A DNA stretch of 64,000 bases from Maribacter ulvicola (GTDB taxonomy: Bacteria > Bacteroidota > Bacteroidia > Flavobacteriales > Flavobacteriaceae). The notes under the pieces were generated by a model. It did not search any database. It saw nothing but the letters and a program-made list of their open reading frames with translations, and was not told where the DNA came from. The DNA lies in the NCBI RefSeq assembly GCF_900155985.1, contig NZ_FTMA01000002.1, forward strand, positions 310,001 through 374,000. The letters are read 5' to 3'. Below are positions 43,933-52,863 of this stretch, piece by piece. Within the stretch, counting starts at the first letter, position 1. Each line of letters opens with the position of its first letter. A program made the position numbers and the translations under genes.

Positions 43933-44592
43933 TTATATTTGAGTAAAAATTTCGCTTTCCGGTAATCTAGATTTTGGGGTTTTATCCGTAGCATTGAAAT
44001 CAGATTCAGCGTGGTATCCTAGAGACACAGCTACTAATGATGTAAATCCTTTTTCTCTTAACCCAAATTCTTCATCTAAAGCTTTTACATCTATACCTTC
44101 CATTGGTGTAGCATCTAAACCTAGACTAGCGACTCCTAATAAAAAGCTACCAATGTTAAGGTATACTTGCTTTTCCATCCAATGTTGTAAATCTTTTAAA
44201 TCATATTTATGAATACCTGCAAAAGCTTTAACTGCACCTAAGAATCCGTTTTTTATATCTTCATTTGGGAATCTTCCGGCTTTATCTTCCGTATCTGCAA
44301 TGTGCTGATAATATGTATCGTCAGCATCTGTTTTTACACAAAACAATACTACTGCAGCGGCATTGGTAACTTTAGGTTCGTTAAAATGAAAAAATCCTTG
44401 TGTTCCTTTTGCCATACGTGCCTTACCTTCTGTAGTTTCAGCAACTATAAAGTGCCAAGGTTGTAGGTTTACACTAGACGGACTCATTCTTAACAAGTTT
44501 TTTACTTCAGCCATATCTGTATCAGATATCTTTTTGCTGGCGTCATATTCCTTTGTTGTGTATCTCGAGTTTAATGTTTCTTTTAAATTCAT
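43933..44592 (-). CDS. NfsB-like nitroreductase
   Basis: The product has about 219 residues from ATG 44592; a start at 44631 adds 13 residues with no domain match. It has SRYTTKEYDASKKISD, RMSPSSVNLQPWHFIVAETTEGKARMA (the FMN loop), GVASLGLDATPMEGIDVKALDEEFGL and SLGYHAESDFNATDKTPKSRLP, the layout of NAD(P)H-dependent nitro/quinone reductases. It resembles the 33079-33711 gene more than the IYD-like one. It is a monocistronic minus-strand gene, upstream of which lies a terminator from the ABM gene. Confidence 0.9.
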   Translation of the reverse strand: MNLKETLNSRYTTKEYDASKKISDTDMAEVKNLLRMSPSSVNLQPWHFIVAETTEGKARMAKGTQGFFHFNEPKVTNAAAVVLFCVKTDADDTYYQHIADTEDKAGRFPNEDIKNGFLGAVKAFAGIHKYDLKDLQHWMEKQVYLNIGSFLLGVASLGLDATPMEGIDVKALDEEFGLREKGFTSLVAVSLGYHAESDFNATDKTPKSRLPESEIFTQI

Positions 44593-44737
44593 TTTTATCT
44601 TTTTAATATGTTGATTGTATTTTCTAAACACAAAGATAAATGGGGAATACAGTCCATTTACTGTACAAAAAAAGGAGATGTTGGTATAAATGGAGGTTTT
44701 TTAAAGGTTGAATCTTAAAATTTTGCCAATAAACATT

Positions 44738-44773
44738 TTAAGGTATTAAAAACGACGGTTTTTAATACCTTAA
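44738..44773 (-). terminator. Terminator of the ABM gene
   Basis: TTAAGGTATTAAAAAC (44738-44753) and GTTTTTAATACCTTAA (44758-44773) form a perfect 16-bp stem with loop gacg. It lies 30 bases past the stop of the ABM gene on the minus strand. Confidence 0.8.
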
Positions 44774-44802
44774 TTAATTTTTGAACCTTTATTAATACAA
44801 TA

Positions 44803-45102
44803 TTATGCCGTAAGTTCTGTCATCTTAAACGCAGTAACGTTCTCTAATTTATCTTTAGAGACAACCCTATAAGCAGCAATATGCTTGCTTTGAGAATGCT
44901 TGGTCAAATAATCTTGATTTACCCATTTTTCGTGAAACAAAAACAAATTAGGATTCTCATTGTCTTGATGTAAATCGTAGGCGATATTACCTTCTTCCCC
45001 TCTTGTGGGACCAATAAGTTTTAATAACGCTGCTTTTATTTCTTCTCTAAATTCTTCTTTTACTAAAATATGTACGACTAAGGTTAAATATGATTTTTTC
45101 AT
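44803..45102 (-). CDS. Antibiotic-biosynthesis-monooxygenase-family quinol monooxygenase
   Basis: The product has 99 residues, a single ABM domain of dimeric ferredoxin-like fold. It has VHILVKEEFREEIKAALLKLIGPTRGEEGNIAYDLHQDNENPNLFLFHEKWVNQDYLTKHSQS in order, including the SEEG-like TRGEEG turn, the FLFHEKW strand and the YLTKHSQSKHI end, all typical of YgiN-like quinol monooxygenases. It is cytoplasmic. The neighbouring nitroreductase also handles quinones, so the two may share a role in quinone stress. Confidence 0.9.
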   Translation of the reverse strand: MKKSYLTLVVHILVKEEFREEIKAALLKLIGPTRGEEGNIAYDLHQDNENPNLFLFHEKWVNQDYLTKHSQSKHIAAYRVVSKDKLENVTAFKMTELTA

Positions 45103-45418
45103 AGATTTTTTTGAAATTGGATTTTTGAGAAAATTGATGTTATACAGCTTGTTACTTTCTAATATGCAGATGAAATTTTTAAAAAAGGGAACATCTTACT
45201 GTTTTACGGACTTCTTCTGTTGAAAATAAATTTGTTCAATTAAATAAAACCATTTAGTAACAAGTCTATATCTTATCTGAGCCTATTCAAAGATAATAGC
45301 TTTACATTAATGTTATGGGTATTAATCATGGTAAAAACTGTATAAATAAAGGTTAATTATTGTTAAACAAGGTGCTTTTAGCCTATTTTCGTCCATTCAT
45401 CACTTAATAAACCTAAAA
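45103..45418. other. Intergenic gap of 316 bases between ABM and AraC genes
   Basis: Divergent genes leave from both ends, so promoters are expected here. I see no convincing -7 element or repeat. Confidence 0.3.
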
Positions 45419-46315
45419 ATGCAAGTATTAGAAGCCTGTAAACCTTTTGAAATACAAGAGATTGAATTGACGGAATGGCGACAACGCCCTGTTAAGAATA
45501 ATTTTTTTGAACTGGTTTTAATTAAAGATGGTGAAGGCACGCAATGTATTAACTATAATGACTATACCTATGGAAAGAATAGTATGTTTCTGTTGCCACC
45601 ATTAAAATGTCACTCATTTACCATAGAGAAACCAACACGTTTTGTCTTTCTAAAATTCACGGATTATTTTTTTAAAAATGCGAATAGAATAAATATTGAT
45701 CGAAACGAGTGGTTTAAAGAAGCTTCTTATATATTATCTAATTACAACCAATTACCGGGAGATATTATAAAGAATGAGGTTGATCGTAATTATTTAGAAA
45801 ATCTTGTGAATATGATTCTGCAAGAATCTAGAAATTATAGTGATGAGTCAGTTAATCTGATCACTAGTTTAATGACCAGTATTTTAGAAATTTTAATTCG
45901 TAATATTAAAAAGAGCAGTTATTATGAACTGCCTAAGAAGAATACAGATGATAGAATCACCAAAATGCTGACCTATATCAACGAAAATATTGATAAGACA
46001 GAATTACTTAAAGTAGATAATTTAGCCGATGTTTTTCAAATGTCACCCACCTATGTAAGTGAGTATTTTAAGAAACAGGTTGGCATGTCTTTACGTGAAT
46101 ATATCATAAAAGGAAAGTTGAAATTAGTAGAAATACGATTGTTAAATTCCGACTTTAGGCTAAATGAAATAGCAGATGAACTGGGTTTTACAGATGTAAG
46201 TCACTTATCAAAAACTTTCAAGCGTTATACAGGTTCATCTATTCGAGATTTTAAGAATAACGGAGAATATATGTTGTTAAAAAGGGATTCTTGCACACCA
46301 ACTATTAGTGCCTAA
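45419..46315 (+). CDS. AraC-family regulator
   Basis: The product has 298 residues: an N-terminal cupin-like ligand-binding part (ELVLIKDGEGTQCINYNDYTYGKNSMFLLPPLKCHSF) and a C-terminal AraC DNA-binding domain of two HTH units (LADVFQMSPTYVSEYFKKQVGMSLREYI, then LNEIADELGFTDVSHLSKTFKRYTGSSIRDF). Length and order are normal for the family. The divergent ABM and nitroreductase genes are the nearest candidates for control. Its last four bases overlap the 3' end of the convergent racemase gene. Confidence 0.9.
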   Translation: MQVLEACKPFEIQEIELTEWRQRPVKNNFFELVLIKDGEGTQCINYNDYTYGKNSMFLLPPLKCHSFTIEKPTRFVFLKFTDYFFKNANRINIDRNEWFKEASYILSNYNQLPGDIIKNEVDRNYLENLVNMILQESRNYSDESVNLITSLMTSILEILIRNIKKSSYYELPKKNTDDRITKMLTYINENIDKTELLKVDNLADVFQMSPTYVSEYFKKQVGMSLREYIIKGKLKLVEIRLLNSDFRLNEIADELGFTDVSHLSKTFKRYTGSSIRDFKNNGEYMLLKRDSCTPTISA

Positions 46316-47067
46316 GCGATTATTTCCATTTTTTTTGATTCTCTAATCAATGCACTTGCCAGTACGGTGGTAGCATCAATAATTAAGCTATCTTCAATTT
46401 TTTCATATTGAATGGCTAAAGGTATTTCTGTACAACCTAAAATAACGGCTTGCGCACCTTTTCTCGATAAATAAGTTGCAGCCATACCTAGATTTTCTTT
46501 TGCCTTCTGGTTTACCGGATTGGAAAATGCTTTAATGCCGTAACTAGTATCGTAAATAGACGGATGTACAAATAGATCTTGAATATCTTCAGATGGTTGA
46601 ATCACTTCAATATTATATTTAGCAAGTACTTCGGGGTATACTTTCGCAAGAATAGTACCAGTTGTACCCAACACTCCTACTCTGGTAATTTCAGGATATT
46701 TGTCAGATATATACTTACCCACTTCTTCAATAAGATTCACAAGAATGCAAGATTCTGGAATACTTTTTTCTATTAAGCTTAAAATAGGTTTGGCATGTGC
46801 CGTATTACAAGGTATACCTATAATGCCTGCTCCACTAGCTATTAATGAGGCTATTATTTCAGAAATGGCTATACCAGGATTTACGTCCGTTTCACCTAAA
46901 AGATATTTGGTACGGTCAATAATTTTATGTGGAACAGAAAGCATAGAAACCGGTAAATGCTCCTGGTCAGAAGTAGCTTCGGTTAGATCGTACACTTTCT
47001 TAATTAAATCTATACCGGCATAACTACCAACTCCACCAACTATGCCTATCATTTTATTTGTCATCAT
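46312..47067 (-). CDS. Aspartate/glutamate racemase family protein
   Basis: The product has 251 residues with the two-domain racemase fold: IGIVGGVGSYAGIDLIKKVYDLT, IGIPCNTAHAKPIL with the first catalytic Cys, VGVLGTTGTILAKVYPEVL and VILGCTEIPLAIQ with the second catalytic Cys. Both Cys are present, so it is probably an active cofactor-independent racemase. It is cytoplasmic and supplies or removes D-amino acids, for example for the cell wall. It has no obvious operon partner; its 3' end overlaps the convergent AraC gene. Confidence 0.9.
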   Translation of the reverse strand: MMTNKMIGIVGGVGSYAGIDLIKKVYDLTEATSDQEHLPVSMLSVPHKIIDRTKYLLGETDVNPGIAISEIIASLIASGAGIIGIPCNTAHAKPILSLIEKSIPESCILVNLIEEVGKYISDKYPEITRVGVLGTTGTILAKVYPEVLAKYNIEVIQPSEDIQDLFVHPSIYDTSYGIKAFSNPVNQKAKENLGMAATYLSRKGAQAVILGCTEIPLAIQYEKIEDSLIIDATTVLASALIRESKKMEIIA

Positions 47068-47300
47068 AACTCTATCATTAATTTAAAAAAAGAAATAAGG
47101 CATCAAATTAATGGCATTTAAATAAGTAATGGTCATAATAAATCTATAATTTCTTATTAGTCTTTATACAGGCTGGTTTTAAGTCTTTGTTTTAACTCGT
47201 TTGTGAGCAATCTTAGCTCAATTCCATATCCGTCAATACTTCAGCTCATCTGGTTAAAATTAGTTCTAATTAGCCCTTAAATTTAGTATGAACAAAAAAA

Positions 47301-48047
47301 ATGAACATGGAACTAGATAATAAAGTAATAATTATAACTGGTGCATCTAGCGGAATAGGTAGGGCAACAGCAATCAAATTAGCAGATAACGGAGCAAAAG
47401 TTGTTTTAATGGCGCGTAGTGAAGATGAGCTTAACGATTTAAAATCTGACATCACCAAGAAAGGTGGCGAGGCTTTAGTTGTTACAGGAGATGTAACTAA
47501 GAAAGATGATTTTCAAAAAGTAGTGTCTAAGACTAAAAGAGAGTACGGTAAAATCACCGGATTAATTAATAATGCAGGGTTAATGCCACTGTCATTCGTT
47601 GAAAAATTAAAGACAGATGAATGGGAGAAAATGGTAGATGTTAATATTAAGGGGGTTCTTAACGGTGTAGCGGCCGTATTACCGGAATTAAAAGAAAATA
47701 AAGGCGGTAATATCATTAACATTTCATCAATGGCAGCCAATAGATACTTTCCTGGTGGAGCGGTGTACTGCGCTACAAAATCTGCGGTAAAAATGTTTTC
47801 TGAAGGATTGCGTCAAGAGTTGGCTCCTAAATACGGTATAAACATTACCTCTATTGAACCAGGTGCGGTAGCTACCAATTTAACCAGCACAATTACAGAT
47901 GAAGATATTAAAGATAAAATGAAGGAAATGCAAAAAATAGAAACGCTAGAAGCGGAAGATATTGCAAACTCCATCTATTACGTGTTAACACAGCCAGAAA
48001 GGGTAAACATCAACGATGTCTATTTGGTACCAAGTGAACAACAGTAA
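47301..48047 (+). CDS. Classical SDR oxidoreductase
   Basis: The product has 248 residues: TGASSGIGRATA (TGxxxGxG, cofactor), VLMARSEDEL after strand 2 (Arg suggests NADP), NNAG, the catalytic Ser in NISSMAANR and YCATK (YxxxK). The end IYYVLTQPERVNINDVYLVPSEQQ matches the YdfG-like subgroup. It is probably a serine or short-hydroxy-acid dehydrogenase or related carbonyl reductase; the substrate is not clear. The next gene starts 26 bases after its stop, so they form a two-gene unit with the aldehyde dehydrogenase. Confidence 0.9.
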   Translation: MNMELDNKVIIITGASSGIGRATAIKLADNGAKVVLMARSEDELNDLKSDITKKGGEALVVTGDVTKKDDFQKVVSKTKREYGKITGLINNAGLMPLSFVEKLKTDEWEKMVDVNIKGVLNGVAAVLPELKENKGGNIINISSMAANRYFPGGAVYCATKSAVKMFSEGLRQELAPKYGINITSIEPGAVATNLTSTITDEDIKDKMKEMQKIETLEAEDIANSIYYVLTQPERVNINDVYLVPSEQQ

Positions 48048-48072
48048 TAATAATTCAAAAAAAAGAAAAGAG

Positions 48073-49467
48073 ATGTCTACGACAATAAAACAAGATACAT
48101 TTAAAACAATTAACCCTACTACAGGTAAAGAAATTGCGTCACACACGTATATGACAGATGCTCAGGTAGAGGAAAGCATTCAACAATCTCATAAAGCTTT
48201 TTTAAAGTGGAAAATGAAAAGCGTTGAAGAACGTGGAGAGGTTATAAAGGCAATTGGTAAAGAATTACAGAATTATAAGAAAGAGCTGGCAGAACTCATG
48301 ACCAATGAAATGGGAAAATTGCTAAAACAAAGTAATCAAGAGGTAGATTTATGTACTGCAATCTGTACTTATTCCGCAGAAAAGGCTCCAGAGTTTTTAA
48401 AGAGTGAAGAACGAGAACTTTCTAATGGAGGAAAGGGCATTATAGCCTACTCACCAATGGGAATTATCTATGGTATACAGCCCTGGAACTATCCTAGTTA
48501 TCAAGTATTAAGATATACAATCGTAAACCTGATGGCAGGTAACAGTATTTTATTGAAGCACGCCTCTAATGTTACGGGTACCGCCAAATTATTAAAAAAC
48601 ATTTTTGAAACTGCAGGCTTACCATCTAATCTTTTCAACGTAATGGTGATTGAGCACGATCAATCTAATGCTATTATTGAGCATAAGTTGGTAAGGGGAG
48701 TTACTTTGACCGGTAGTCCCGTTGCAGGAGAGAAAATTGGAGAAATGGCAGGGGCACAGTTGAAAAAAACCGTGTTAGAATTAGGTAGTAATGATGCTTA
48801 TTTGGTGCTTGATGATGCCGATATTGATTTGGCGGTTGAAAAAAGTGTAATGGGCCGTATTTATAATAACGGGGAAACTTGTATAGCAGCAAAACGGTTT
48901 ATAGCTACCGAAACAGTTTATGATGAGTTCAAGGAGAAATTTGTAAAAGCTATGAAAGCCCTTAAAAGCGGTGATCCAAAACAGGAAGAAACTGATTTAG
49001 GTCCAATGGCGCGTGAAGATTTAAGGGAAAAGATTCACGAACAAGTTCAAGAAAGTGTAGAAAAAGGAGCTGTTGTATTATGCGGAGGTCAGATTCCTGA
49101 AGGAGAAGGCTACTTCTACCCTGCCACAGTTTTAAGTAATGTAGAGTCTGGTCAACCAGCCTATGATGATGAGCTTTTTGGACCAGTAGCTTCTTTAATT
49201 AAAGCAAAGGATAATGAAGATGCAATGCGTATTGCCAATGATAGTAGATTTGGACTAGGTGGCGGTATCTTTTCTAAAGATGTAGAAAAGGCAGCAGAAT
49301 TAGCCGAAAAACATTTTGATACAGGAATGGTATTTATAAACTCATTTGGCTTAGCGGAACCTAATATGCCGTTTGGCGGAGTTAAAGATTCTGGATACGG
49401 ACGAGAACATGGCGGTTTTGGTATGAAGGAATTCGTCAATGTAAAGTCTATCATGATCATGGAATAA
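48073..49467 (+). CDS. NAD(P)-dependent succinate-semialdehyde dehydrogenase-like aldehyde dehydrogenase
   Basis: The product has 464 residues from ATG 48073; the start at 48016 would overlap the SDR gene and adds an unrelated N-terminus. Family motifs: PWNYPSYQVLRYT, VTLTGSPVAGEKIGEMAG, VLELGSNDAYLVLDDADIDLA with the general-base Glu, NNGETCIAAKRFI with the nucleophile Cys, ELFGPVASLIKA and FGGVKDSGYGREHG at the end. The pattern is that of succinate-semialdehyde dehydrogenase rather than of betaine or other ALDHs. It is co-transcribed with the SDR and has its own terminator. Confidence 0.9.
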   Translation: MSTTIKQDTFKTINPTTGKEIASHTYMTDAQVEESIQQSHKAFLKWKMKSVEERGEVIKAIGKELQNYKKELAELMTNEMGKLLKQSNQEVDLCTAICTYSAEKAPEFLKSEERELSNGGKGIIAYSPMGIIYGIQPWNYPSYQVLRYTIVNLMAGNSILLKHASNVTGTAKLLKNIFETAGLPSNLFNVMVIEHDQSNAIIEHKLVRGVTLTGSPVAGEKIGEMAGAQLKKTVLELGSNDAYLVLDDADIDLAVEKSVMGRIYNNGETCIAAKRFIATETVYDEFKEKFVKAMKALKSGDPKQEETDLGPMAREDLREKIHEQVQESVEKGAVVLCGGQIPEGEGYFYPATVLSNVESGQPAYDDELFGPVASLIKAKDNEDAMRIANDSRFGLGGGIFSKDVEKAAELAEKHFDTGMVFINSFGLAEPNMPFGGVKDSGYGREHGGFGMKEFVNVKSIMIME

Positions 49468-49482
49468 ATACTCTAATAATTA

Positions 49483-49509
49483 AAAAGCATCTTTCAGAGA
49501 TGCTTTTTT
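49483..49509 (+). terminator. Terminator after the aldehyde dehydrogenase
   Basis: AAAAGCATCT and AGATGCTTTT form a perfect 10-bp stem with loop ttcag and a T run. It lies 16 bases after the stop. Confidence 0.88.
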
Positions 49510-49549
49510 CTATTATAACTATTAATGCTTTATATAAACCTTTGTTAAA

Positions 49550-49563
49550 AATGAATGTTCATT
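49550..49563. promoter_or_regulatory. Second TetR-type operator AATGAATGTTCATT
   Basis: It has half-sites AATGAA and TTCATT, identical to those at 31767-31780, with centre TG in place of CG. It lies 13 bases upstream of the -7 element of the MDR/DJ-1 pair. Confidence 0.7.
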
Positions 49564-49575
49564 CTTTTTTTGTAA

Positions 49576-49583
49576 TACCTTTG
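49576..49583 (+). promoter_or_regulatory. -7 element TACCTTTG for the MDR-DJ-1 operon
   Basis: It is an exact TAnnTTTG match. The start codon follows at 49706, leaving a leader of about 115 bases. Confidence 0.55.
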
Positions 49584-49705
49584 AACCGTGATAGTAATAG
49601 CATATTAAATCTTGGTTGTAACTAATGAAATGGTCATAAGTACTAATGTTTAAAATGGTTCTGTGAAGGTTTTTAAAGAAACGATAACACTTAAATAAAT
49701 AACGT

Positions 49706-50704
49706 ATGAATAAGTCAATTAATTTAAAACAACGTCCAGTAGGTACTCCTACCCTTTCAGATTTTGAATTTGAAGAATTAGACGATAATCTTACAATCTC
49801 TGATGGAGAAATTCTATTAGAATCAAACTATATATCTGTAGATCCCTATTTACGTGGTAGAATGAGTGATGCAAAATCTTACGTTCCGCCATTTAAAGTA
49901 GGAGAACCTATTAGTTCAGGTATTGTTGCCGAGGTATTGGAATCTAAAAATGAAAAATTTCAGAAAGGTGATTTTGTAACTGGATTATTAGAATGGAAAG
50001 AACAGCAAATTTCTAATGGAGAAGATTTACAGAAAATAGATAAAAGTAAAGCACCATTAAGTGCTTTTTTAGGTATTGTAGGTATGACCGGTTTAACAGC
50101 GTACCTAGGCCTTCATGAAATAGGAAAACCCCAAAAAGGGGAAACTTTAGTAGTATCCGGTGCTGCAGGTGCAGTAGGGAGTGTTGTAGGCCAGATAGGT
50201 AAAATACTTGGTTTACATGTCATTGGTATAGCCGGTACAGATGAAAAAATTGAAATATTAAAGTCAGAATTCGGTTTTGATCACGGAATCAATTATAAAA
50301 CGACCGAGGATATGAAATCTGCTATTGAAGCTGCGGCTCCTAACGGTGTAGATATCTATTTTGATAATGTAGGCGGACCCATATCCGATGCAGTATTATT
50401 TAATATTAACCAGTTTGCGCGTATCATTAACTGTGGTGCAATTTCGGTTTATAACAATACAGAAATTCCTATGGGAGTTGCCGTGCAACCTTTCTTGGTC
50501 AAGAACAGTGCTTTAATGCAAGGATTTATCGTATCTAATTATGCGGATAAATTTCCAGTTGCTATGAAACAATTATCTGCTTGGTTAGGTGAAGGTAAAT
50601 TAACGTATAAGGAAACCATTGTAGAAGGGTTTGAGAATACGCCACAAGCGTTTTTGGATATGATGGACGGAAAGAACAAAGGTAAAATGATAGTTAAAGT
50701 CTAA
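49706..50704 (+). CDS. MDR-family NADP-dependent oxidoreductase (CurA/LTB4DH-like)
   Basis: The product has 332 residues of the zinc-free medium-chain reductase type: ISVDPYLRGRMSD, the GMTGLTAYLGLHEIGKP region, VSGAAGAVGSVVGQIGK (dinucleotide fold), GVDIYFDNVGG and the MIVKV end. These match leukotriene-B4-dehydrogenase and CurA-type enone reductases, which reduce reactive alpha,beta-unsaturated carbonyls with NADPH. It is controlled by the TetR-type site at 49550-49563 and is followed by a DJ-1/PfpI gene. The substrate is inferred from the family. Confidence 0.9.
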   Translation: MNKSINLKQRPVGTPTLSDFEFEELDDNLTISDGEILLESNYISVDPYLRGRMSDAKSYVPPFKVGEPISSGIVAEVLESKNEKFQKGDFVTGLLEWKEQQISNGEDLQKIDKSKAPLSAFLGIVGMTGLTAYLGLHEIGKPQKGETLVVSGAAGAVGSVVGQIGKILGLHVIGIAGTDEKIEILKSEFGFDHGINYKTTEDMKSAIEAAAPNGVDIYFDNVGGPISDAVLFNINQFARIINCGAISVYNNTEIPMGVAVQPFLVKNSALMQGFIVSNYADKFPVAMKQLSAWLGEGKLTYKETIVEGFENTPQAFLDMMDGKNKGKMIVKV

Positions 50705-50744
50705 TTTAAAGACCAACTAAAAATCAATAATTTAATAAAAAAAT

Positions 50745-51422
50745 ATGAAAATATTATTTGTATTAACCTCTCATGATGAATTGGGAGACACAGGAAAGAA
50801 AACAGGTTTTTGGATCGAAGAGTTTGCAGCTCCGTATTACACGCTATTGGATAAAGGTGCAGAAATTACCGTAGCTACACCAAAAGGAGGTCAAGCTCCA
50901 ATTGATCCAAGTAGTGATACCGAAGATGCCCAAACTAAGGATACTAAGCGTTACAAACAAGATAATGTTGCTCAGGATACGATCAATCATACTAAAATTT
51001 TAGCAGAAGTAGATGCTTCAGATTTTGATGCCATATTCTATCCGGGCGGTCACGGACCATTGTGGGATTTAGCTAATGATGCAACATCAATTAAATTGAT
51101 AGAAACATTCAACGAACAATCGAAACCAGTAGCATTTGTATGTCACGCTCCTGCAGCATTAAAAGATGTTAAGGGAACAGATGGTCAGCCATTAGTAAAA
51201 GGTAAGAAAGTTACGGGATTCACAAATAGTGAAGAAGCAGCTGTACAGTTGACAGAAGTTGTTCCTTTCTTGGTAGAAGATATGTTACAGGAAAATGGCG
51301 GAATCTATTCTAAGAAAGAAGATTGGGCAGCCTATGCTATACAAGACGGTAATTTAATTACAGGTCAAAATCCTGCATCATCAGAATTGGTAGCGGAGAA
51401 AATATTGGCTGCACTGAAATAA
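50745..51422 (+). CDS. DJ-1/PfpI-family (Hsp31-like) protein
   Basis: The product has 225 residues: VLTSHDELGDTGKKTGFWIEEFAAPYY at the start (GxWxEE), VDASDFDAIFYPGGHGPLWDLA, AFVCHAPAALKD with the nucleophile-elbow Cys followed by His, and FTNSEEAAVQLTEVVPFLVEDML. This is the type 1 glutamine-amidotransferase-like fold of Hsp31/YhbO relatives, several of which act as glyoxalase III on methylglyoxal or deglycate proteins. It is 41 bases after the MDR gene and shares its TetR-controlled promoter. Confidence 0.9.
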   Translation: MKILFVLTSHDELGDTGKKTGFWIEEFAAPYYTLLDKGAEITVATPKGGQAPIDPSSDTEDAQTKDTKRYKQDNVAQDTINHTKILAEVDASDFDAIFYPGGHGPLWDLANDATSIKLIETFNEQSKPVAFVCHAPAALKDVKGTDGQPLVKGKKVTGFTNSEEAAVQLTEVVPFLVEDMLQENGGIYSKKEDWAAYAIQDGNLITGQNPASSELVAEKILAALK

Positions 51423-51444
51423 AAAAATAGTTTGGTTATTAGTT

Positions 51445-51482
51445 AAAAGGTCCAGAAAATCAATTGGTTTTCTGGACCTTTT
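51445..51482. terminator. Bidirectional terminator
   Basis: AAAAGGTCCAGAAAA (51445-51459) and TTTTCTGGACCTTTT (51468-51482) form a perfect 15-bp stem with loop tcaattgg. It lies between the convergent DJ-1 and DHFR-like genes. Confidence 0.9.
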
Positions 51483-51490
51483 CTTTGGTA

Positions 51491-52036
51491 TTATTTCTTA
51501 TTATAGTTAACGGAATAGGTATTAAATACCAATCCGCCATCATAGGCTTCGGTTTCTGTGAGTTGTAATAGAGCACCTTGTTTAGATTCTCCAAATAGTC
51601 GTACGCCTTCCCCCAATATTAAGGGATTAATTTTCACTTTAATAATATCTATAAGTTCGTTTTCAAAAAGCCACCCGGCAAAAACACCACCTCCACATAA
51701 GTAAATATCCGTAGTTGAGTTTTGTTTGAGTTCTTTTATTTTTTCAAGATCGTAATTAGCGATAATATGTACCTGATCACTAATTTTATCAAACTGTAAT
51801 GAATTAGAGAAAATATAGTGTTGCATGTGCGCATATGCTGGCTGACCAGGTTTTAATCCGTAGGCATATCCAAATTCATAGGTGTTTTTACCCATGATAG
51901 TGGTTTCAAATTCCTTTAAATCTGACATGTACTTAGAAACCCCACTACCCTCGCCTACAAAGCCGCTAATATCTCCATCTACACCACAGATAAATCCGTC
52001 AATAGAAATGGCTACGTAATAGACTACATTTTTCAT
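51491..52036 (-). CDS. RibD C-terminal/dihydrofolate-reductase-like protein
   Basis: The product has 181 residues: VYYVAISIDGFICGVDG at the start and IMGKNTYEFGYAYG in the middle are the DHFR-like family phrases, followed by IFSNSL, DIYLCGGGVFAGWLFENELID and KINPLILGEGVRLFG. This is the COG0262/RibD-type reductase fold that binds NADPH. It is not a true folate dihydrofolate reductase, and the natural substrate is unknown. It is monocistronic and convergent with the DJ-1 gene. Confidence 0.9.
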   Translation of the reverse strand: MKNVVYYVAISIDGFICGVDGDISGFVGEGSGVSKYMSDLKEFETTIMGKNTYEFGYAYGLKPGQPAYAHMQHYIFSNSLQFDKISDQVHIIANYDLEKIKELKQNSTTDIYLCGGGVFAGWLFENELIDIIKVKINPLILGEGVRLFGESKQGALLQLTETEAYDGGLVFNTYSVNYNKK

Positions 52037-52228
52037 TTAATATTTTAGAATGACTTTTAAAAAAGAATGTTGAGTGTAATTTAATTAAAAAAGTGAATAA
52101 AATATTCATTCATGTATAAATAACTAGTTATGAATCATCTATAATTTTAAAATTGAAATTGTGAATATCTATTGCGTTTTTAGGTGTTTCAAACTATGAC
52201 TAAGAAGTATATTTAGCACCCCAAAAAA

Positions 52229-52798
52229 ATGGAAAATATGAGTGCAACATGGTACGAGTGTAAAATAAAATATAGAAAATTAGACGAAGCTTCAGGTATG
52301 TTGAAGGTAAAGACAGAACCTTTTTTGGTAGATGCCATATCTTATACCGAAGCAGAAAGTAGAATTACCGAAGAAATGTCAGCTTACTTGAGTGATACCG
52401 AAGAAATTAAAATCACCAATATCAAGGTTGCTAATTTTGCTGAAATTCATCCGTTCGAGAATTCTGACCGTTGGTTTAAATCAAAAGTATCTTTAATCGC
52501 TTTTGATGAAGAAAGTGGTAAAGAACGTAAAACCAATATGTATTTGTTGGTACAGGCAAATGATGTTAAGGAGGCCTATGACAATACCATAAGTGTCATG
52601 AAAGATACCATGGGAGAATACTCTGTACCTTCTATTTCAGAATCACCGATTATGGATGTATTCCCTTATTTCTCAGGGGAAGAAGATGATATGGAGCGAG
52701 TTGAAAAATTCAATATATTGAAAGATTCTGTTCCGGTTGATAATACAATGGATGAAGCATTGGAGCTTAGCGATGTTTTAGGTAACGAAGAGGAATAA
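52229..52798 (+). CDS. DUF4494 protein
   Basis: The product has 189 residues; a second Met is at residue 4. It has the DUF4494 domain: WYECKIKYRK, PFLVDAISYTEAESRITEEM, IKITNIKVANFAEIHPFENSDRWFKSKVSLIAFDEESGKERKTNMYLLVQANDVKEAYDNTISVM. A short acidic tail follows. The domain is found widely in Bacteroidota, with unknown function. It is cytoplasmic and monocistronic, followed by a bidirectional terminator. Confidence 0.9.
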   Translation: MENMSATWYECKIKYRKLDEASGMLKVKTEPFLVDAISYTEAESRITEEMSAYLSDTEEIKITNIKVANFAEIHPFENSDRWFKSKVSLIAFDEESGKERKTNMYLLVQANDVKEAYDNTISVMKDTMGEYSVPSISESPIMDVFPYFSGEEDDMERVEKFNILKDSVPVDNTMDEALELSDVLGNEEE

Positions 52799-52820
52799 TA
52801 TAAAGAGTAAGGTATAAAAA

Positions 52821-52845
52821 AAAGAGGACCATTTTGGTCCTCTTT
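52821..52845. terminator. Bidirectional terminator
   Basis: AAAGAGGACC and GGTCCTCTTT form a perfect 10-bp stem with a five-base loop. A runs on the left and T runs on the right make it usable for both the DUF4494 gene and the convergent fasciclin gene. Confidence 0.9.
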
Positions 52846-52863
52846 TTCTTCAAAATATTTTAT

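Noticed and set aside
52090..52110. Third TetR-type operator in the DHFR/DUF4494 intergenic region (GAATA...TATTC)
   Set aside because: Half-sites differ from AATGAA/TTCATT and the spacing is not the same; likely chance in AT-rich sequence.
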